A DNA stretch of 64,000 bases from Agrococcus sp. SL85 (GTDB taxonomy: Bacteria > Actinomycetota > Actinomycetes > Actinomycetales > Microbacteriaceae): NCBI RefSeq assembly GCF_026625845.1, contig NZ_CP113066.1:2170001-2234000 (forward strand), given 5' to 3'. The translations under genes were made by a program, and so were the position numbers. Within the stretch, counting starts at the first letter, position 1, and each line of letters opens with the position of its first letter. The notes below the pieces were generated by a model. It was not told the DNA's origin, searched no databases, and worked only from the letters and a program-made list of their open reading frames with translations. Shown here piece by piece: positions 46,224-54,764 of the stretch.

Positions 46224-46853
46224 ATGTCCACGAAGTCCCGTACCCGTTCCAAGACGCGCCTCTCGCGCGCCCTCGGCGTCGCCCTGACGCCCAAGGCCGC
46301 GCGCTACCTCGAGAAGCGCCCCTACGGCCCCGGCCAGCACGGCCGCACCAAGCGCAAGGCCGACAGCGACTACGCCGTCCGCCTCCGCGAGAAGCAGCGC
46401 CTGCGCGCCCAGTACGGCATCCGCGAGGCGCAGCTGCGCAACACCTTCAACGAGGCGCGCCGCCAGGCGGGCCTGACGGGTGAGAACCTCGTCGAGCTGC
46501 TCGAGATGCGCCTCGACGCGCTCGTCCTGCGCGCCGGCTTCGCCCGCACCACGGCGCAGGCGCGCCAGATGGTCGTGCACCGCCACATCATGGTCGACGG
46601 CCAGCGCGTCGACCGCCCGTCGTTCCGCGTGAAGCCGGGCCAGCTCATCCACGTGCACGAGCGCAGCGAGGGCATGGAGCCGTTCCAGGTCGCCGCCGCC
46701 GGCGGCCACGCCGGCGTGCTGCCGCCCGTCCCGGCCTACCTCGACGTCACGCTCGACCGCCTGCAGGCGCGCCTCGTGCGCCGCCCGATGCGCGCCGAGG
46801 TGCCCGTCGTCGCCGACGTCCAGCTCGTCGTCGAGTACTACGCCGCCCGCTGA
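46224..46853 (+). CDS. rpsD: 30S ribosomal protein S4 (zinc-free form)
   Basis: A 209-residue primary rRNA-binding protein of the small subunit. It has KPYGPGQHG-type sequence (EKRPYGPGQHGRTKRKADSD), KQRLRAQYGIREAQLRNTF, and the S4 RNA-binding domain NLVELLEMRLDALVLRAGFA followed by RTTAQARQMVVHRHIMVDG. The N-terminal zinc-binding cysteines of the C+ type are absent, so this is the C- paralogue. The gene stands alone rather than in the alpha operon with rpsK and rpoA, a frequent position in Microbacteriaceae. Confidence 0.97.
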   Translation: MSTKSRTRSKTRLSRALGVALTPKAARYLEKRPYGPGQHGRTKRKADSDYAVRLREKQRLRAQYGIREAQLRNTFNEARRQAGLTGENLVELLEMRLDALVLRAGFARTTAQARQMVVHRHIMVDGQRVDRPSFRVKPGQLIHVHERSEGMEPFQVAAAGGHAGVLPPVPAYLDVTLDRLQARLVRRPMRAEVPVVADVQLVVEYYAAR

Positions 46854-46865
46854 TCCAGCGCGCAG

Positions 46866-46895
46866 GAGAGGGGTCGCCGGAAGGCGGCCCCTCTC
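46866..46895 (+). terminator. Hairpin terminator after rpsD
   Basis: GAGAGGGG and CCCCTCTC form the outer stem, CGCC/GGCG the inner stem around GGAA, with one T-G mismatch. GTCGTT follows. It lies 12 bp after the rpsD stop. Confidence 0.75.
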
Positions 46896-46900
46896 GTCGT

Positions 46901-46906
46901 TAGACT
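46901..46906 (+). promoter_or_regulatory. -10 element TAGACT for the 59-residue gene and alaS
   Basis: TAGACT directly follows the rpsD terminator and lies 57 bp before GTG 46964. It probably drives the small gene together with alaS. Confidence 0.4.
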
Positions 46907-46963
46907 GTCGGAACCCGTGCCGACCCGGTACGGGCCCGAAGCGTGACACGAGGAGATCCCGCC

Positions 46964-47143
46964 GTGAAGAAGCTCCTGTTCCTGGCCATCGGCGTCGTGG
47001 TCGGCGTCCTCGCCGCCCGCAAGCTCGAGGAGACCGAGAAGGGCAAGCGGTTCTTCGACACCGTCGACTCGCGCGCCCGCGAGTTCTCCGACGCCGTCAA
47101 GGACGGCTACCAGGCCCGCGACCGCGAGCTGCGAGGCGAGTAG
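46964..47143 (+). CDS. Small conserved membrane-associated protein between rpsD and alaS
   Basis: A 59-residue protein: one N-terminal hydrophobic helix (MKKLLFLAIGVVVGVLAARK) followed by a charged helix (LEETEKGKRFFDTVDSRARE). It looks like a single-pass membrane protein with a cytoplasmic coiled tail. GAGGAG lies 8 nt before GTG 46964, so I prefer this start to the upstream in-frame one at 46943. A small gene in this place before alaS recurs in related actinobacteria. No function is known to me. Confidence 0.75.
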   Translation: MKKLLFLAIGVVVGVLAARKLEETEKGKRFFDTVDSRAREFSDAVKDGYQARDRELRGE

Positions 47144-47220
47144 ACACACCCGATCCGGATCCGGGCGCTCGACGCGCGGCTCCGTCAGGCCCGCGAGGGC
47201 TGGAGAGACAGACCCACCGA

Positions 47221-49878
47221 ATGCAGACCGCAGAGATCCACAGCCGCTTCCTGTCGTACTTCGAGCGTCGCGACCACGAGATCGTGCCCTCGGCATCGCT
47301 CGTGAGCGACGACCCGGCGATCATGTTCACGATCGCCGGCATGGTGCCGTTCATCCCGTACCTCTCGGGCCGCGTGCCCGCGCCGTGGCCCCGCGCCGCC
47401 GACGTGCAGAAGTGCATCCGGACGAACGACATCGAGGAGGTCGGCCGCACGCCGCGCCACGGCACGTTCTTCCAGATGGCCGGCAACTGGTCGTTCGGCG
47501 ACTACTTCAAGCGCGAGGCCATCGGCTACGCGTGGGAGCTGCTCACGGGGTCCGAGGCCGACGGCAACTACGGCTTCGACCCCTCGCGCCTGTGGGTCAC
47601 GGTCTACCTCACCGACGACGAGGCCGAGCGCCTCTGGCTCGAGCACACCGACATCCCCGCCGAGCGCATCCAGCGCCTCGGCCTCGAGGACAACTACTGG
47701 ATGACGGGCCAGCCGGGCCCCGCGGGTCCCGACTCCGAGATCTTCTACGACCTCGGCCCCGAGCACGGCCCCGACGGCGGGCCCGCCACGGGCAGCGACC
47801 GCTACGTCGAGATCTGGAACCTCGTCTTCATGCAGGACGAGATCGCCGACGTGCGCTCGAAGACCGAGTTCACGATCGTCGGCGAGCTGCCGAACAAGAA
47901 CATCGACACCGGCATGGGGCTCGAGCGGATCGCCTTCCTCAAGCAGGGCGTGCAGAACATGTACGAGATCGACCAGGTGCGCCCCGTGCTCGACCTGGCC
48001 GCCGAGCTCTCGGGCCGTCGCTACGGCGCCGAGCACGAGGACGACGTGCGCATGCGCGTCGTCGCCGACCACGTGCGCTCCTCGCTCATGCTCATGGGCG
48101 ATGGCGTCACGCCCGGCAACGACGGCCGCGGCTACATCCTGCGCCGCCTCATGCGCCGCTCGATCCGCTCGATGCGCCTGCTGGGCGTGCACGAGGCGAC
48201 CTTCCCCACCCTCTTCCGCGCGAGCCACGACGCGATGGTCTCGGCCTACCCCGAGCTCGGCGAGGCGTTCCCGCGCATCGAGCGCATGGCGATCGCCGAG
48301 GAGGAGACCTTCCTCAAGACCCTCGAGTCGGGCTCGACCGTGCTCGACCTCGCGATCGGCGAGGTGCGGAAGGACGCCGGCAAGGTCGTGCCCGGCAAGA
48401 CGGCGTTCCTGCTGCACGACACGTACGGCTTCCCGATCGACCTGACCATGGAGATCGCCGAGGAGGCGGGCCTCGAGGTCGACCGCCCCACCTTCGAGAC
48501 GCTCATGAGCGAGCAGCGCTCGCGCGCGAAGGCCGACGCCAAGGCGCGCCGCCGCCAGCTCGCCGACCTCTCGGTCTACAGCGACCTGCGCGCCAAGGGC
48601 GAGACCGCGTTCCTCGGCTACGAGGAGCTCGAGGCCGACGGCGAGGTCATCGGCATCGTCGCCGACGGTGCGCAGGTCGCCTCGGCGACCGCGGGCCAGG
48701 AGGTCGAGGTCGTCCTCACCGCCACCGCGCTCTACGCCGAGGCGGGCGGCCAGGACAGCGACCAGGGCCTGCTCATCGGCTCGGGCTTCGAGGCGGAGGT
48801 GCTCGACGTGCAGCGCGTCGTGCCCGGCCTCGTGAGCCACACCGTGCGCATCACCTCGGGCGAGCTCGCCGTGGGCGACGTCGCGCGCTCGGTCGTCGAT
48901 CCCGTCTACCGCCGCTCGGCGAACCAGGCGCACTCCGCGACGCACCTCGTGCACGCGGCGCTGCGCCAGCTGCTGGGCTCGGACGCGCACCAGTCCGGCT
49001 CCTACAACAAGGCCGGCTACATGCGCCTCGACTTCTCGTGGTCGAGCGCGCTGTCGAGCGACATGCGCGCCGAGCTCGAGGGCATCGCCAACACCGCGAT
49101 CCGCGACGACCTGCCGGTCGAGACGCGCGTCCTGCCGATCGACGAGGCGAAGGCGCTCGGCGCCATGGCGCTCTTCGGCGAGAAGTACGGCGACCGCGTC
49201 CGCATGGTCGACATCGGCGGCCCCTGGTCGCGCGAGCTCTGCGGCGGCACCCACGTGGGCTCCTCGAGCCAGGTGGGCCTCATCTCGATCACGAGCGAGT
49301 CGAGCGTCGGCTCGACGAACCGTCGCGTCGAGGCGGCCGTCGGCCCCGACGCCTTCCGCCAGCTGGTCGCCGAGCGCACGCTCGTGGGCGAGCTGACCTC
49401 GATGCTGAGGACGCCGCGCGAGCAGCTGCCCGGCCGCATCCAGGAGCTCGTCACGAGCCTGAAGCGCGCCGAGAAGCAGATCGCCGACTTCCAGTCGCAG
49501 CAGCTCGCGGGCCGCGTGCAGCCGCTCGTCGACTCGGCCGAGCACGTGGGCGCCGTGCGCCTCGTCGCGACCGACCTCGGCGCGGTGGGCTCGCAGGACG
49601 ACCTGCGCTCGCTCGCGGGGCAGGTGCGCGAGCGCCTCGGCGCCGACGCGGCCGTGGTCGCGATCGGCGGCACGGTCGACGGGCGCCCCGCGGTGGTCGT
49701 GGCCACGAACCAGGCGGCGCGCGACGCCGGCGTGCAGGCGGGCCCGCTCGCGAAGGCGGCCGCGGGTGCGCTCGGCGGCGGCGGCGGCGGCAAGCCCGAC
49801 ATGGCGCAGGGCGGCGGCCAGGACGCCGCTGCGATGCCTGCCGCGCTCGTCGCGGTGCGCGAGGGGCTCCGCCGCTGA
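47221..49878 (+). CDS. alaS: Alanine--tRNA ligase
   Basis: An 885-residue class II synthetase with all domains. The catalytic part starts MQTAEIHSRFLSYFERRDHE and has MVPFIPYLSGR and NWSFGDYFKREAIGYAWELL. The editing domain carries zinc ligands in SAHSATHLVHAALRQ-like sequence (QAHSATHLVHAALRQLLGSD) and in the Cys of ELCGGTHVGSS. A C-Ala domain with a Gly-rich stretch (GALGGGGGGKPDMAQGGGQD) ends the protein. The 77-bp gap upstream has no strong Shine-Dalgarno sequence and no T-box-like structure. Confidence 0.98.
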   Translation: MQTAEIHSRFLSYFERRDHEIVPSASLVSDDPAIMFTIAGMVPFIPYLSGRVPAPWPRAADVQKCIRTNDIEEVGRTPRHGTFFQMAGNWSFGDYFKREAIGYAWELLTGSEADGNYGFDPSRLWVTVYLTDDEAERLWLEHTDIPAERIQRLGLEDNYWMTGQPGPAGPDSEIFYDLGPEHGPDGGPATGSDRYVEIWNLVFMQDEIADVRSKTEFTIVGELPNKNIDTGMGLERIAFLKQGVQNMYEIDQVRPVLDLAAELSGRRYGAEHEDDVRMRVVADHVRSSLMLMGDGVTPGNDGRGYILRRLMRRSIRSMRLLGVHEATFPTLFRASHDAMVSAYPELGEAFPRIERMAIAEEETFLKTLESGSTVLDLAIGEVRKDAGKVVPGKTAFLLHDTYGFPIDLTMEIAEEAGLEVDRPTFETLMSEQRSRAKADAKARRRQLADLSVYSDLRAKGETAFLGYEELEADGEVIGIVADGAQVASATAGQEVEVVLTATALYAEAGGQDSDQGLLIGSGFEAEVLDVQRVVPGLVSHTVRITSGELAVGDVARSVVDPVYRRSANQAHSATHLVHAALRQLLGSDAHQSGSYNKAGYMRLDFSWSSALSSDMRAELEGIANTAIRDDLPVETRVLPIDEAKALGAMALFGEKYGDRVRMVDIGGPWSRELCGGTHVGSSSQVGLISITSESSVGSTNRRVEAAVGPDAFRQLVAERTLVGELTSMLRTPREQLPGRIQELVTSLKRAEKQIADFQSQQLAGRVQPLVDSAEHVGAVRLVATDLGAVGSQDDLRSLAGQVRERLGADAAVVAIGGTVDGRPAVVVATNQAARDAGVQAGPLAKAAAGALGGGGGGKPDMAQGGGQDAAAMPAALVAVREGLRR

Positions 49879-49892
49879 GCGCGGCGACGACG

Positions 49893-50363
49893 ATGCGACG
49901 GGGCGCGCGACTCGGCGTCGACGTGGGCAGGGCCCGCGTCGGCGTCGCCCGCTCGGACCGCGATGGCCTCCTGGCCGTGCCGGTCGAGACCATCCAGCGC
50001 GCCTCCGTCGACGTCGTCGCGCGCCTCGTCGCGCTGGCGGAGGAGCACGAGGCCATCGAGGCCGTCGTGGGCCTGCCCGTCTCGCTCTCCGGCGGCGACA
50101 CCCCGAGCACGCAGGACGCGCGCGACATCGCCGCGCTCCTCGCCGGGCGCATGGACGTGCGCCTCGTCGACGAGCGGCTCTCGACCGTGACGGCCTCGGC
50201 GGGCATGCGCGCCGCCGGCAGGTCGGCCAAGCAGCAGCGCAGCGCGATCGACCAGGCGGCCGCGGTCGTCATCCTGCAGCACGCGCTCGACAGCGAGCGC
50301 ACGGCCGGGCGCGCGCCCGGCGAGCTCCTGACCCGCGGCGACGGCGCCGCCCGAGAGGACTGA
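49893..50363 (+). CDS. ruvX: Holliday junction resolvase-like protein RuvX (YqgF)
   Basis: A 156-residue RNase H-fold nuclease implicated in processing the 5' end of pre-16S rRNA. Acidic residues sit in RLGVDVGRARVGVARSDRDG, VVGLPVSLSGGD (family: VVGLPL/G) and QRSAIDQAAAVVILQHALD. DERLSTVTA is conserved. ATG 49893 is 14 bp after alaS. The order alaS-ruvX-mltG-aroE is standard in actinobacteria. Confidence 0.94.
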   Translation: MRRGARLGVDVGRARVGVARSDRDGLLAVPVETIQRASVDVVARLVALAEEHEAIEAVVGLPVSLSGGDTPSTQDARDIAALLAGRMDVRLVDERLSTVTASAGMRAAGRSAKQQRSAIDQAAAVVILQHALDSERTAGRAPGELLTRGDGAARED

Positions 50364-50365
50364 TC

Positions 50366-51442
50366 ATGGCTGGACGACGCGCGAGGGAGCGGAAGGCCCG
50401 CACCCGCCGCAGGATCATCGGCTGGAGCATCGCCCTCGTGGTCGTCGCCGCGATCGCGATCGGCGCGGCGTGGGCGCTGCCGCGCGTGCTCGACCGCTTC
50501 AGCGGCCCGGAGGACTACGCGGGCCCGGGCTCCGGCGAGGTCATCGTGCAGGTGCAGTCGGGCCAGAACGGCTCCGACGTCGCCGCGACGCTCGTCGAGC
50601 AGGACGTCATCGCGAGCGCCGAGGCGTTCACCGACATCCTCGTCGCCGACCCCTCGATCCAGCTGCACCCGGGCGCCTACCGCCTCGCGCAGCAGATGTC
50701 GGCGCAGGGCGCGCTCGACGCGATCCTCGACCCCGCGAACCGCGCCGAGCTCCGCGTCACGGTGCCCGAGGGCTACGTGCTGCGCCAGGTCTTCGAGCGC
50801 CTGGAGCGCGACCTCGGCATCCCGCAGGCGGACTTCACGCAGGCGGCGGGGGATCTCACGCAGTTCGACCTGCCCGCCGATGCGCTGAGCCTCGAGGGCT
50901 GGCTCTTCCCCGCCACGTACACGTTCGACGACGGCGTCACGGCCGTGCAGGTGCTGCAGGCGATGATCGCGAGGCAGCAGCAGGCGCTCGACGCCGCGGG
51001 CGTCGCCGTCGAGGACCGGCAGCGGGTGCTGACCTTCGCCTCGCTCGTGCAGCGCGAGGCGCGCCTGCCCGACGACTTCGGCCGCGTGGCCCGCGTGTTC
51101 CAGAACCGCCTCGACATCGGCATGCGGCTGCAGTCGGACGCGACCGTGGCGTACGGCACCGGCAACCTGCACGTCGTCACGACGACGCGCGAGGAGCGCG
51201 AGGACACGACGAACCCTTACAACACCTACGCGAACGACGGGCTCCCCGTCGGGCCGATCGGTGCGCCGGGCGACACCGCGATCCAGGCCGCGCTCGAGCC
51301 GACGCCCGGGGACTGGCTCTACTTCGTCACCGTGAACCCGGAGACGGGCGAGACGGTGTTCTCGGCGACCTACGAGGCGCACAACGTCGCGGTGGCGCAG
51401 TTCCAGCAGTGGCTGCGCGACAACCCGGGCTGGGGCGGCTGA
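50366..51442 (+). CDS. mltG: Endolytic murein transglycosylase MltG
   Basis: A 358-residue enzyme that cuts nascent peptidoglycan strands and is thought to end glycan synthesis. The basic start AGRRARERKARTRRR is followed by one helix (about 17-38) and an external YceG domain: VTVPEGYVLRQVFERLERDL, LEGWLFPATYTF, the catalytic Glu in ASLVQREARLPDDFGRVARV, FQNRLDIGMRLQSDATVAYG and NPYNTYANDGLPVGPIGAPG. Start ATG 50366 lies 2 bp after ruvX. Its stop shares one base with the aroE start. Confidence 0.95.
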   Translation: MAGRRARERKARTRRRIIGWSIALVVVAAIAIGAAWALPRVLDRFSGPEDYAGPGSGEVIVQVQSGQNGSDVAATLVEQDVIASAEAFTDILVADPSIQLHPGAYRLAQQMSAQGALDAILDPANRAELRVTVPEGYVLRQVFERLERDLGIPQADFTQAAGDLTQFDLPADALSLEGWLFPATYTFDDGVTAVQVLQAMIARQQQALDAAGVAVEDRQRVLTFASLVQREARLPDDFGRVARVFQNRLDIGMRLQSDATVAYGTGNLHVVTTTREEREDTTNPYNTYANDGLPVGPIGAPGDTAIQAALEPTPGDWLYFVTVNPETGETVFSATYEAHNVAVAQFQQWLRDNPGWGG

Positions 51443-52292
51443 TGGCGGCGGGCGGCGCCGAGGGCGCGGCCCGCCTGGCCGTCGTGGGCTCGCCGATCGC
51501 GCACTCGAAGTCGCCCGCGATCCAGGCGGCCGCCGCCGAGGCGCTGGGCCTCGACTGGATGTACGGCCGCGCCGAGGTGCCGACCGGGGGCCTCGCATCC
51601 TTCGTCGCTGGGCTCGACGGCAGCTGGCGCGGCCTCTCGGTGACGGCACCGCTCAAGGAGGAGGCTGCGGCCCTCGCCGCGAGCCTCGACGATCGCGCGC
51701 GAGCGACGGGCGGGGCGAACACGCTGCTGCTGGGCGACCGGATCAGGGGCTGGAACACCGACGTGGGCGGCATCGTGCACGCCTTCCGCGAGGCTGGTGC
51801 GCCGGCGGCCGCCACCGGCGCGATCGTCGGCGCAGGCGCCACGGCGCTCTCGGCGCTCGTCGCGCTCGCCGAGGCTCGGCGCGCACGAGGTCGTCGTGGC
51901 CCTCCGCACGCCCGCGAAGGGCGCTCGCCTCGCGGCACTCGGCGACGAGCCTCGGCGTCGCCGTGCGGCTGCAGCCGCTCGACGAGCCGCTGCCCGCGGT
52001 CGACGCAGCCGTCTCGACGCTGCCCGCGGCCGCGCCTGCTGTCCCGGCCTTCGTCGCGCCGCCCTCGCGCCTGCTCGACGCCGACTACGCCCGTGCGGGA
52101 GGCTCGCGCTACGCGACGGCGCTCCCCGCGGGCGCGCTCGTCGACGGGCTCGCGATGCTGCTGGGCCAGGCGGTGCTGCAGGCGCGGATCTTCGCCACCG
52201 GCGAGGTCGAGGCGCCGCTGCCGGACGAGGCGGGCGTCCTCGCCGCCATGCGCGCCGCCCTCGACCGGCGGGCGCGCGACGGCGGGGCGTAG
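51442..52292 (+). pseudogene. aroE: Shikimate dehydrogenase, two frameshifts as sequenced
   Basis: AroE reduces 3-dehydroshikimate to shikimate with NADPH. The intact first half has VVGSPIAHSKSPAIQAAAAE (substrate serines), LSVTAPLKEEAAAL with the catalytic Lys, GGANTLLLGDRIRGWNTDVG, and the nucleotide loop GAIVGAGATALSALVAL. The frame then shifts at AGGCT 51872-51876 and again at AGCCT 51948-51952. Restoring AGGCGCT and AGCGCCT joins LAEALGAHEVVVALRTPAKG and then VRLQPLDEPLPAVDAAVSTL through to the TAG at 52290-52292. The repaired length is about 284 residues, normal. Since aroC, aroK, aroB and aroQ are intact, a true knock-out would be surprising. Confidence 0.85.
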
Positions 52293-52295
52293 CCT
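52290..52295 (+). promoter_or_regulatory. -10 element TAGCCT for the DUF1684 gene, containing the aroE stop
   Basis: TAGCCT begins with the aroE stop codon TAG and ends 6 nt before ATG 52302. Confidence 0.45.
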
Positions 52296-52301
52296 GCCCG
52301 C

Positions 52302-52931
52302 ATGACCGTCGACGCCGCGCGGACCGCGCTCGCGACCGCCGACTGGCGGCGCCGCACCTTCGCGCTCTACGAGGAGGTCCGCGCCGTCGCGGATCCGCGC
52401 GAGGCGCACGAGCGATGGCGCGAGGGCCGCGACGCCCTCATGGCGCGGCACCCCGCCTCGCCGCTGCTGGAGGACGACCGGGCCGGGTTCGCGGGGCTCG
52501 CGGTCGCCGCCTACGACCCGCGCTGGCGCTTCGAGCTGCCGATCCTCGCGGCCGAGCCCGCGCGGTTCGAGTTCGCCACGGGCACCGACGGGCTCGTGCC
52601 GTTCGAGCGCATCGGCAGGCTCGAGGTCCCCGCCGTCGGCTCGCTCGACGTCTGGCGGCTCGCCTCCTACGGCGGCGGCATCTTCGTGCCCCTGCGGGAC
52701 GGCCTCGCCGGCGCCCCGGGCGGCACCTACGGCGGCGGGCGCTACCTGCTCGACACCGTCAAGGGCGCCCACCTGGGCGGCGACCGCGAGCGCGGCACCC
52801 TCGTCGTCGACCTCAACTTCGCCTACAACCCCTCCTGCGCCTACGACCCGGCCTGGGCGTGCCCGCTCGCGCCCGCGGGCAACGTCGTCGCGGCCGAGGT
52901 GCCGGTGGGGGAGCTGCACGCCGGCGCGTAG
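52302..52931 (+). CDS. DUF1684 domain-containing protein
   Basis: A 209-residue protein matching DUF1684: the N-terminal WRRRTFALYEEVRA, REGRDALMARHPASPL, the ASYGGGIFVPLRDG core, GTYGGGRYLLDTVKGA, and the diagnostic VVDLNFAYNPSCAYDPAWAC followed by PLAP. The function of the family is unknown. It has no signal peptide. Its own -10 hexamer overlaps the aroE stop, so it is a leaderless insert between aroE and aroC rather than a coupled operon member. Confidence 0.88.
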   Translation: MTVDAARTALATADWRRRTFALYEEVRAVADPREAHERWREGRDALMARHPASPLLEDDRAGFAGLAVAAYDPRWRFELPILAAEPARFEFATGTDGLVPFERIGRLEVPAVGSLDVWRLASYGGGIFVPLRDGLAGAPGGTYGGGRYLLDTVKGAHLGGDRERGTLVVDLNFAYNPSCAYDPAWACPLAPAGNVVAAEVPVGELHAGA

Positions 52932-52978
52932 CCGCGCGCTGCGTCCGCTCGCGTGCGCGGCAGGTCGCGCGCGCCTGG

Positions 52979-52984
52979 CAGGAT
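52979..52984 (+). promoter_or_regulatory. -10 element CAGGAT for a leaderless aroC transcript
   Basis: CAGGAT ends 7 nt before ATG 52992 and should start the aroC-K-B operon. Confidence 0.45.
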
Positions 52985-52991
52985 GGAGACC

Positions 52992-54176
52992 ATGCTGCGC
53001 TGGCTCACCGCCGGGGAATCCCACGGCCCCGAACTCATCGCCGTCCTCGAGGGGATGCCCGCCGGGGTCCCCATCACGGCGGAGGACATCCAGGCCGACC
53101 TCCAGCGCCGCAAGCTCGGCGCCGGCCGCGGCGCGCGCATGAAGTTCGAACAGGATGCCCTCAGCCTCTCCGGCGGCATCCGCCACGGCCGCACGCAGGG
53201 CGGGCCCATCGCCATCCGCGTCGGCAACACCGAGTGGCCGAAGTGGATGGAGGTCATGAGCGCCGCGCCGCTCGAGGCCGAGCCCACGGGCGCCCGTGCC
53301 GCGAAGCTCACGCGCCCGCGCCCCGGCCACGCCGACCTCGTGGGCATGCAGAAGCACGGCTTCGACGAGGCGCGGCCCGTGCTCGAGCGCGCGAGCGCCC
53401 GCGAGACCGCCGCGCGCGTCGCGCTCGGCGCGGTCGCCCGCGCCTTCCTGGCCGAGCTCGGCATCCGCCTCGTCGCGCACACCCTCTCGATCGGACCCGT
53501 GCGCGTGCCGGACGGCGCGCCGCTGCCGACGCCCGACGACGTCGACCGGCTCGACGCCGACGAGCTGCGCTGCGCCGACCCGGCGACGAGCGCCGCGATG
53601 CTCGCCGAGGTCGAGGACGCCAAGCGCTCGGGCGACACGCTCGGCGGCATCGTCGAGGTGCTCGCCTACGGGCTCCCGCCGGGGCTCGGCTCCTACGTGC
53701 ACTGGGACCGCCGCCTCGACGGCCGCCTCGCGCAGGCGCTCATGGGCATCCAGGCCATCAAGGGCGTCGAGGTCGGCGACGGCTTCGAGACGACCCGCCG
53801 TCGCGGCTCCGTCGCGCACGACGAGCTGCTCGTCGGCGACGACGGCGTGCACCGCGAGACGGGCCGCGCCGGCGGCATCGAGGGCGGCATGACCACGGGC
53901 GACGTGCTGCGCGTGCGCGCGGGCATGAAGCCCATCGCGACCGTGCCCCGCGCGCTCCGCACCGTCGACGTCGCCACGGGCGAGGCCGCGCAGGCCCATC
54001 ACCAGCGCAGCGACGTGTGCGCGGTGCCCGCTTCGGGCGTCGTCGCGGAGGCGATGGTCGCGCTCGTGCTCGCGGACGCCGTCGTCGAGAAGTTCGGCGG
54101 CGACTCCGTCGCCGAGACCCGCCGCAACCTCGAGGGCTATCTCGCCGCCATCCCCGCGCGCCTCCGCACGACGTGA
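52992..54176 (+). CDS. aroC: Chorismate synthase
   Basis: A 394-residue FMN-dependent enzyme making chorismate from EPSP, the last shikimate step. [20 protein letters not shown] is the invariant start. [64 protein letters not shown] and [18 protein letters not shown] blocks are all present. The start ATG 52992 matches the family N-terminus exactly. The stop overlaps aroK (GTGA). Confidence 0.98.
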   Translation: MLRWLTAGESHGPELIAVLEGMPAGVPITAEDIQADLQRRKLGAGRGARMKFEQDALSLSGGIRHGRTQGGPIAIRVGNTEWPKWMEVMSAAPLEAEPTGARAAKLTRPRPGHADLVGMQKHGFDEARPVLERASARETAARVALGAVARAFLAELGIRLVAHTLSIGPVRVPDGAPLPTPDDVDRLDADELRCADPATSAAMLAEVEDAKRSGDTLGGIVEVLAYGLPPGLGSYVHWDRRLDGRLAQALMGIQAIKGVEVGDGFETTRRRGSVAHDELLVGDDGVHRETGRAGGIEGGMTTGDVLRVRAGMKPIATVPRALRTVDVATGEAAQAHHQRSDVCAVPASGVVAEAMVALVLADAVVEKFGGDSVAETRRNLEGYLAAIPARLRTT

Positions 54177-54703
54177 GCGCGCTCCCGGGCGACGAGGCGA
54201 GCACCGTGCCGCCCGTCGCGCTCATCGGCCCGATGGCTGCCGGCAAGTCGTCGCTCGGCCGCAAGCTCGCCTCGCGGCTCGGCCGCACGTTCGCCGACAC
54301 CGACCGGCTCGTCGTGCTCGAGCACGGCCCGATCCCCGAGCTCTTCGCCGCCGAGGGGGAGGCGGCGTTCCGCCGCTACGAGGCGGCGGCCGCGCGCCGC
54401 GCGCTCGTGCCGGGCGCCGTCGTCGCGCTCGGCGGCGGCGCGGTGCTCGACGAGGGCACCCGCGCGCTGCTCGCGCAGGCGACCGTCGTGCTCGTGACCG
54501 TCGACGAGCGGGCCGCCGAGCGTCGCCTCTCCGGCGGCGGTCGGCCGCTCGTCGCCGACGGCATCGCCTCGTGGCGCCGCATCGCCGCGGAGCGCGAGCC
54601 CCTTTACCGCTCGCTCGCCGACACCGCCGTCGACAGCTCGCGCACGCCCATGGCCCAGCTCGTCTCGACGCTCGAGGCCTGGCTGCGGGAGCGCGAGCGA
54701 TGA
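54173..54703 (+). CDS. aroK: Shikimate kinase
   Basis: A 176-residue kinase that phosphorylates shikimate at O3. The P-loop reads [20 protein letters not shown] (family GxxGxGKS, here with Ala for the second Gly). The shikimate-binding Asp lies in FADTDRLV, the Arg in [12 protein letters not shown], and the GGGAVLDE loop is normal. It starts at GTG 54173, overlapping the aroC stop by GTGA, with a non-conserved 14-residue lead. The next gene, aroB, starts 61 bp downstream with its own ribosome site. Confidence 0.94.
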   Translation: MSALPGDEASTVPPVALIGPMAAGKSSLGRKLASRLGRTFADTDRLVVLEHGPIPELFAAEGEAAFRRYEAAAARRALVPGAVVALGGGAVLDEGTRALLAQATVVLVTVDERAAERRLSGGGRPLVADGIASWRRIAAEREPLYRSLADTAVDSSRTPMAQLVSTLEAWLRERER

Positions 54704-54764
54704 CCGCCGCGACCCGGCCCGCTCCGAGCGGGCGCACCTCGACCGCCGACCGCCAGGAGGCACC

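Noticed and set aside
47144..47220. T-box riboswitch upstream of alaS (and of thrS)
   Set aside because: The alaS gap is only 77 bp with no specifier or antiterminator fold, and thrS appears leaderless.
51872..51952. Programmed ribosomal frameshifting to explain the split frames of aroE and other genes
   Set aside because: There is no slippery heptamer, the change would need skipping at many unrelated genes, and each case is fixed by the same two-base restoration.
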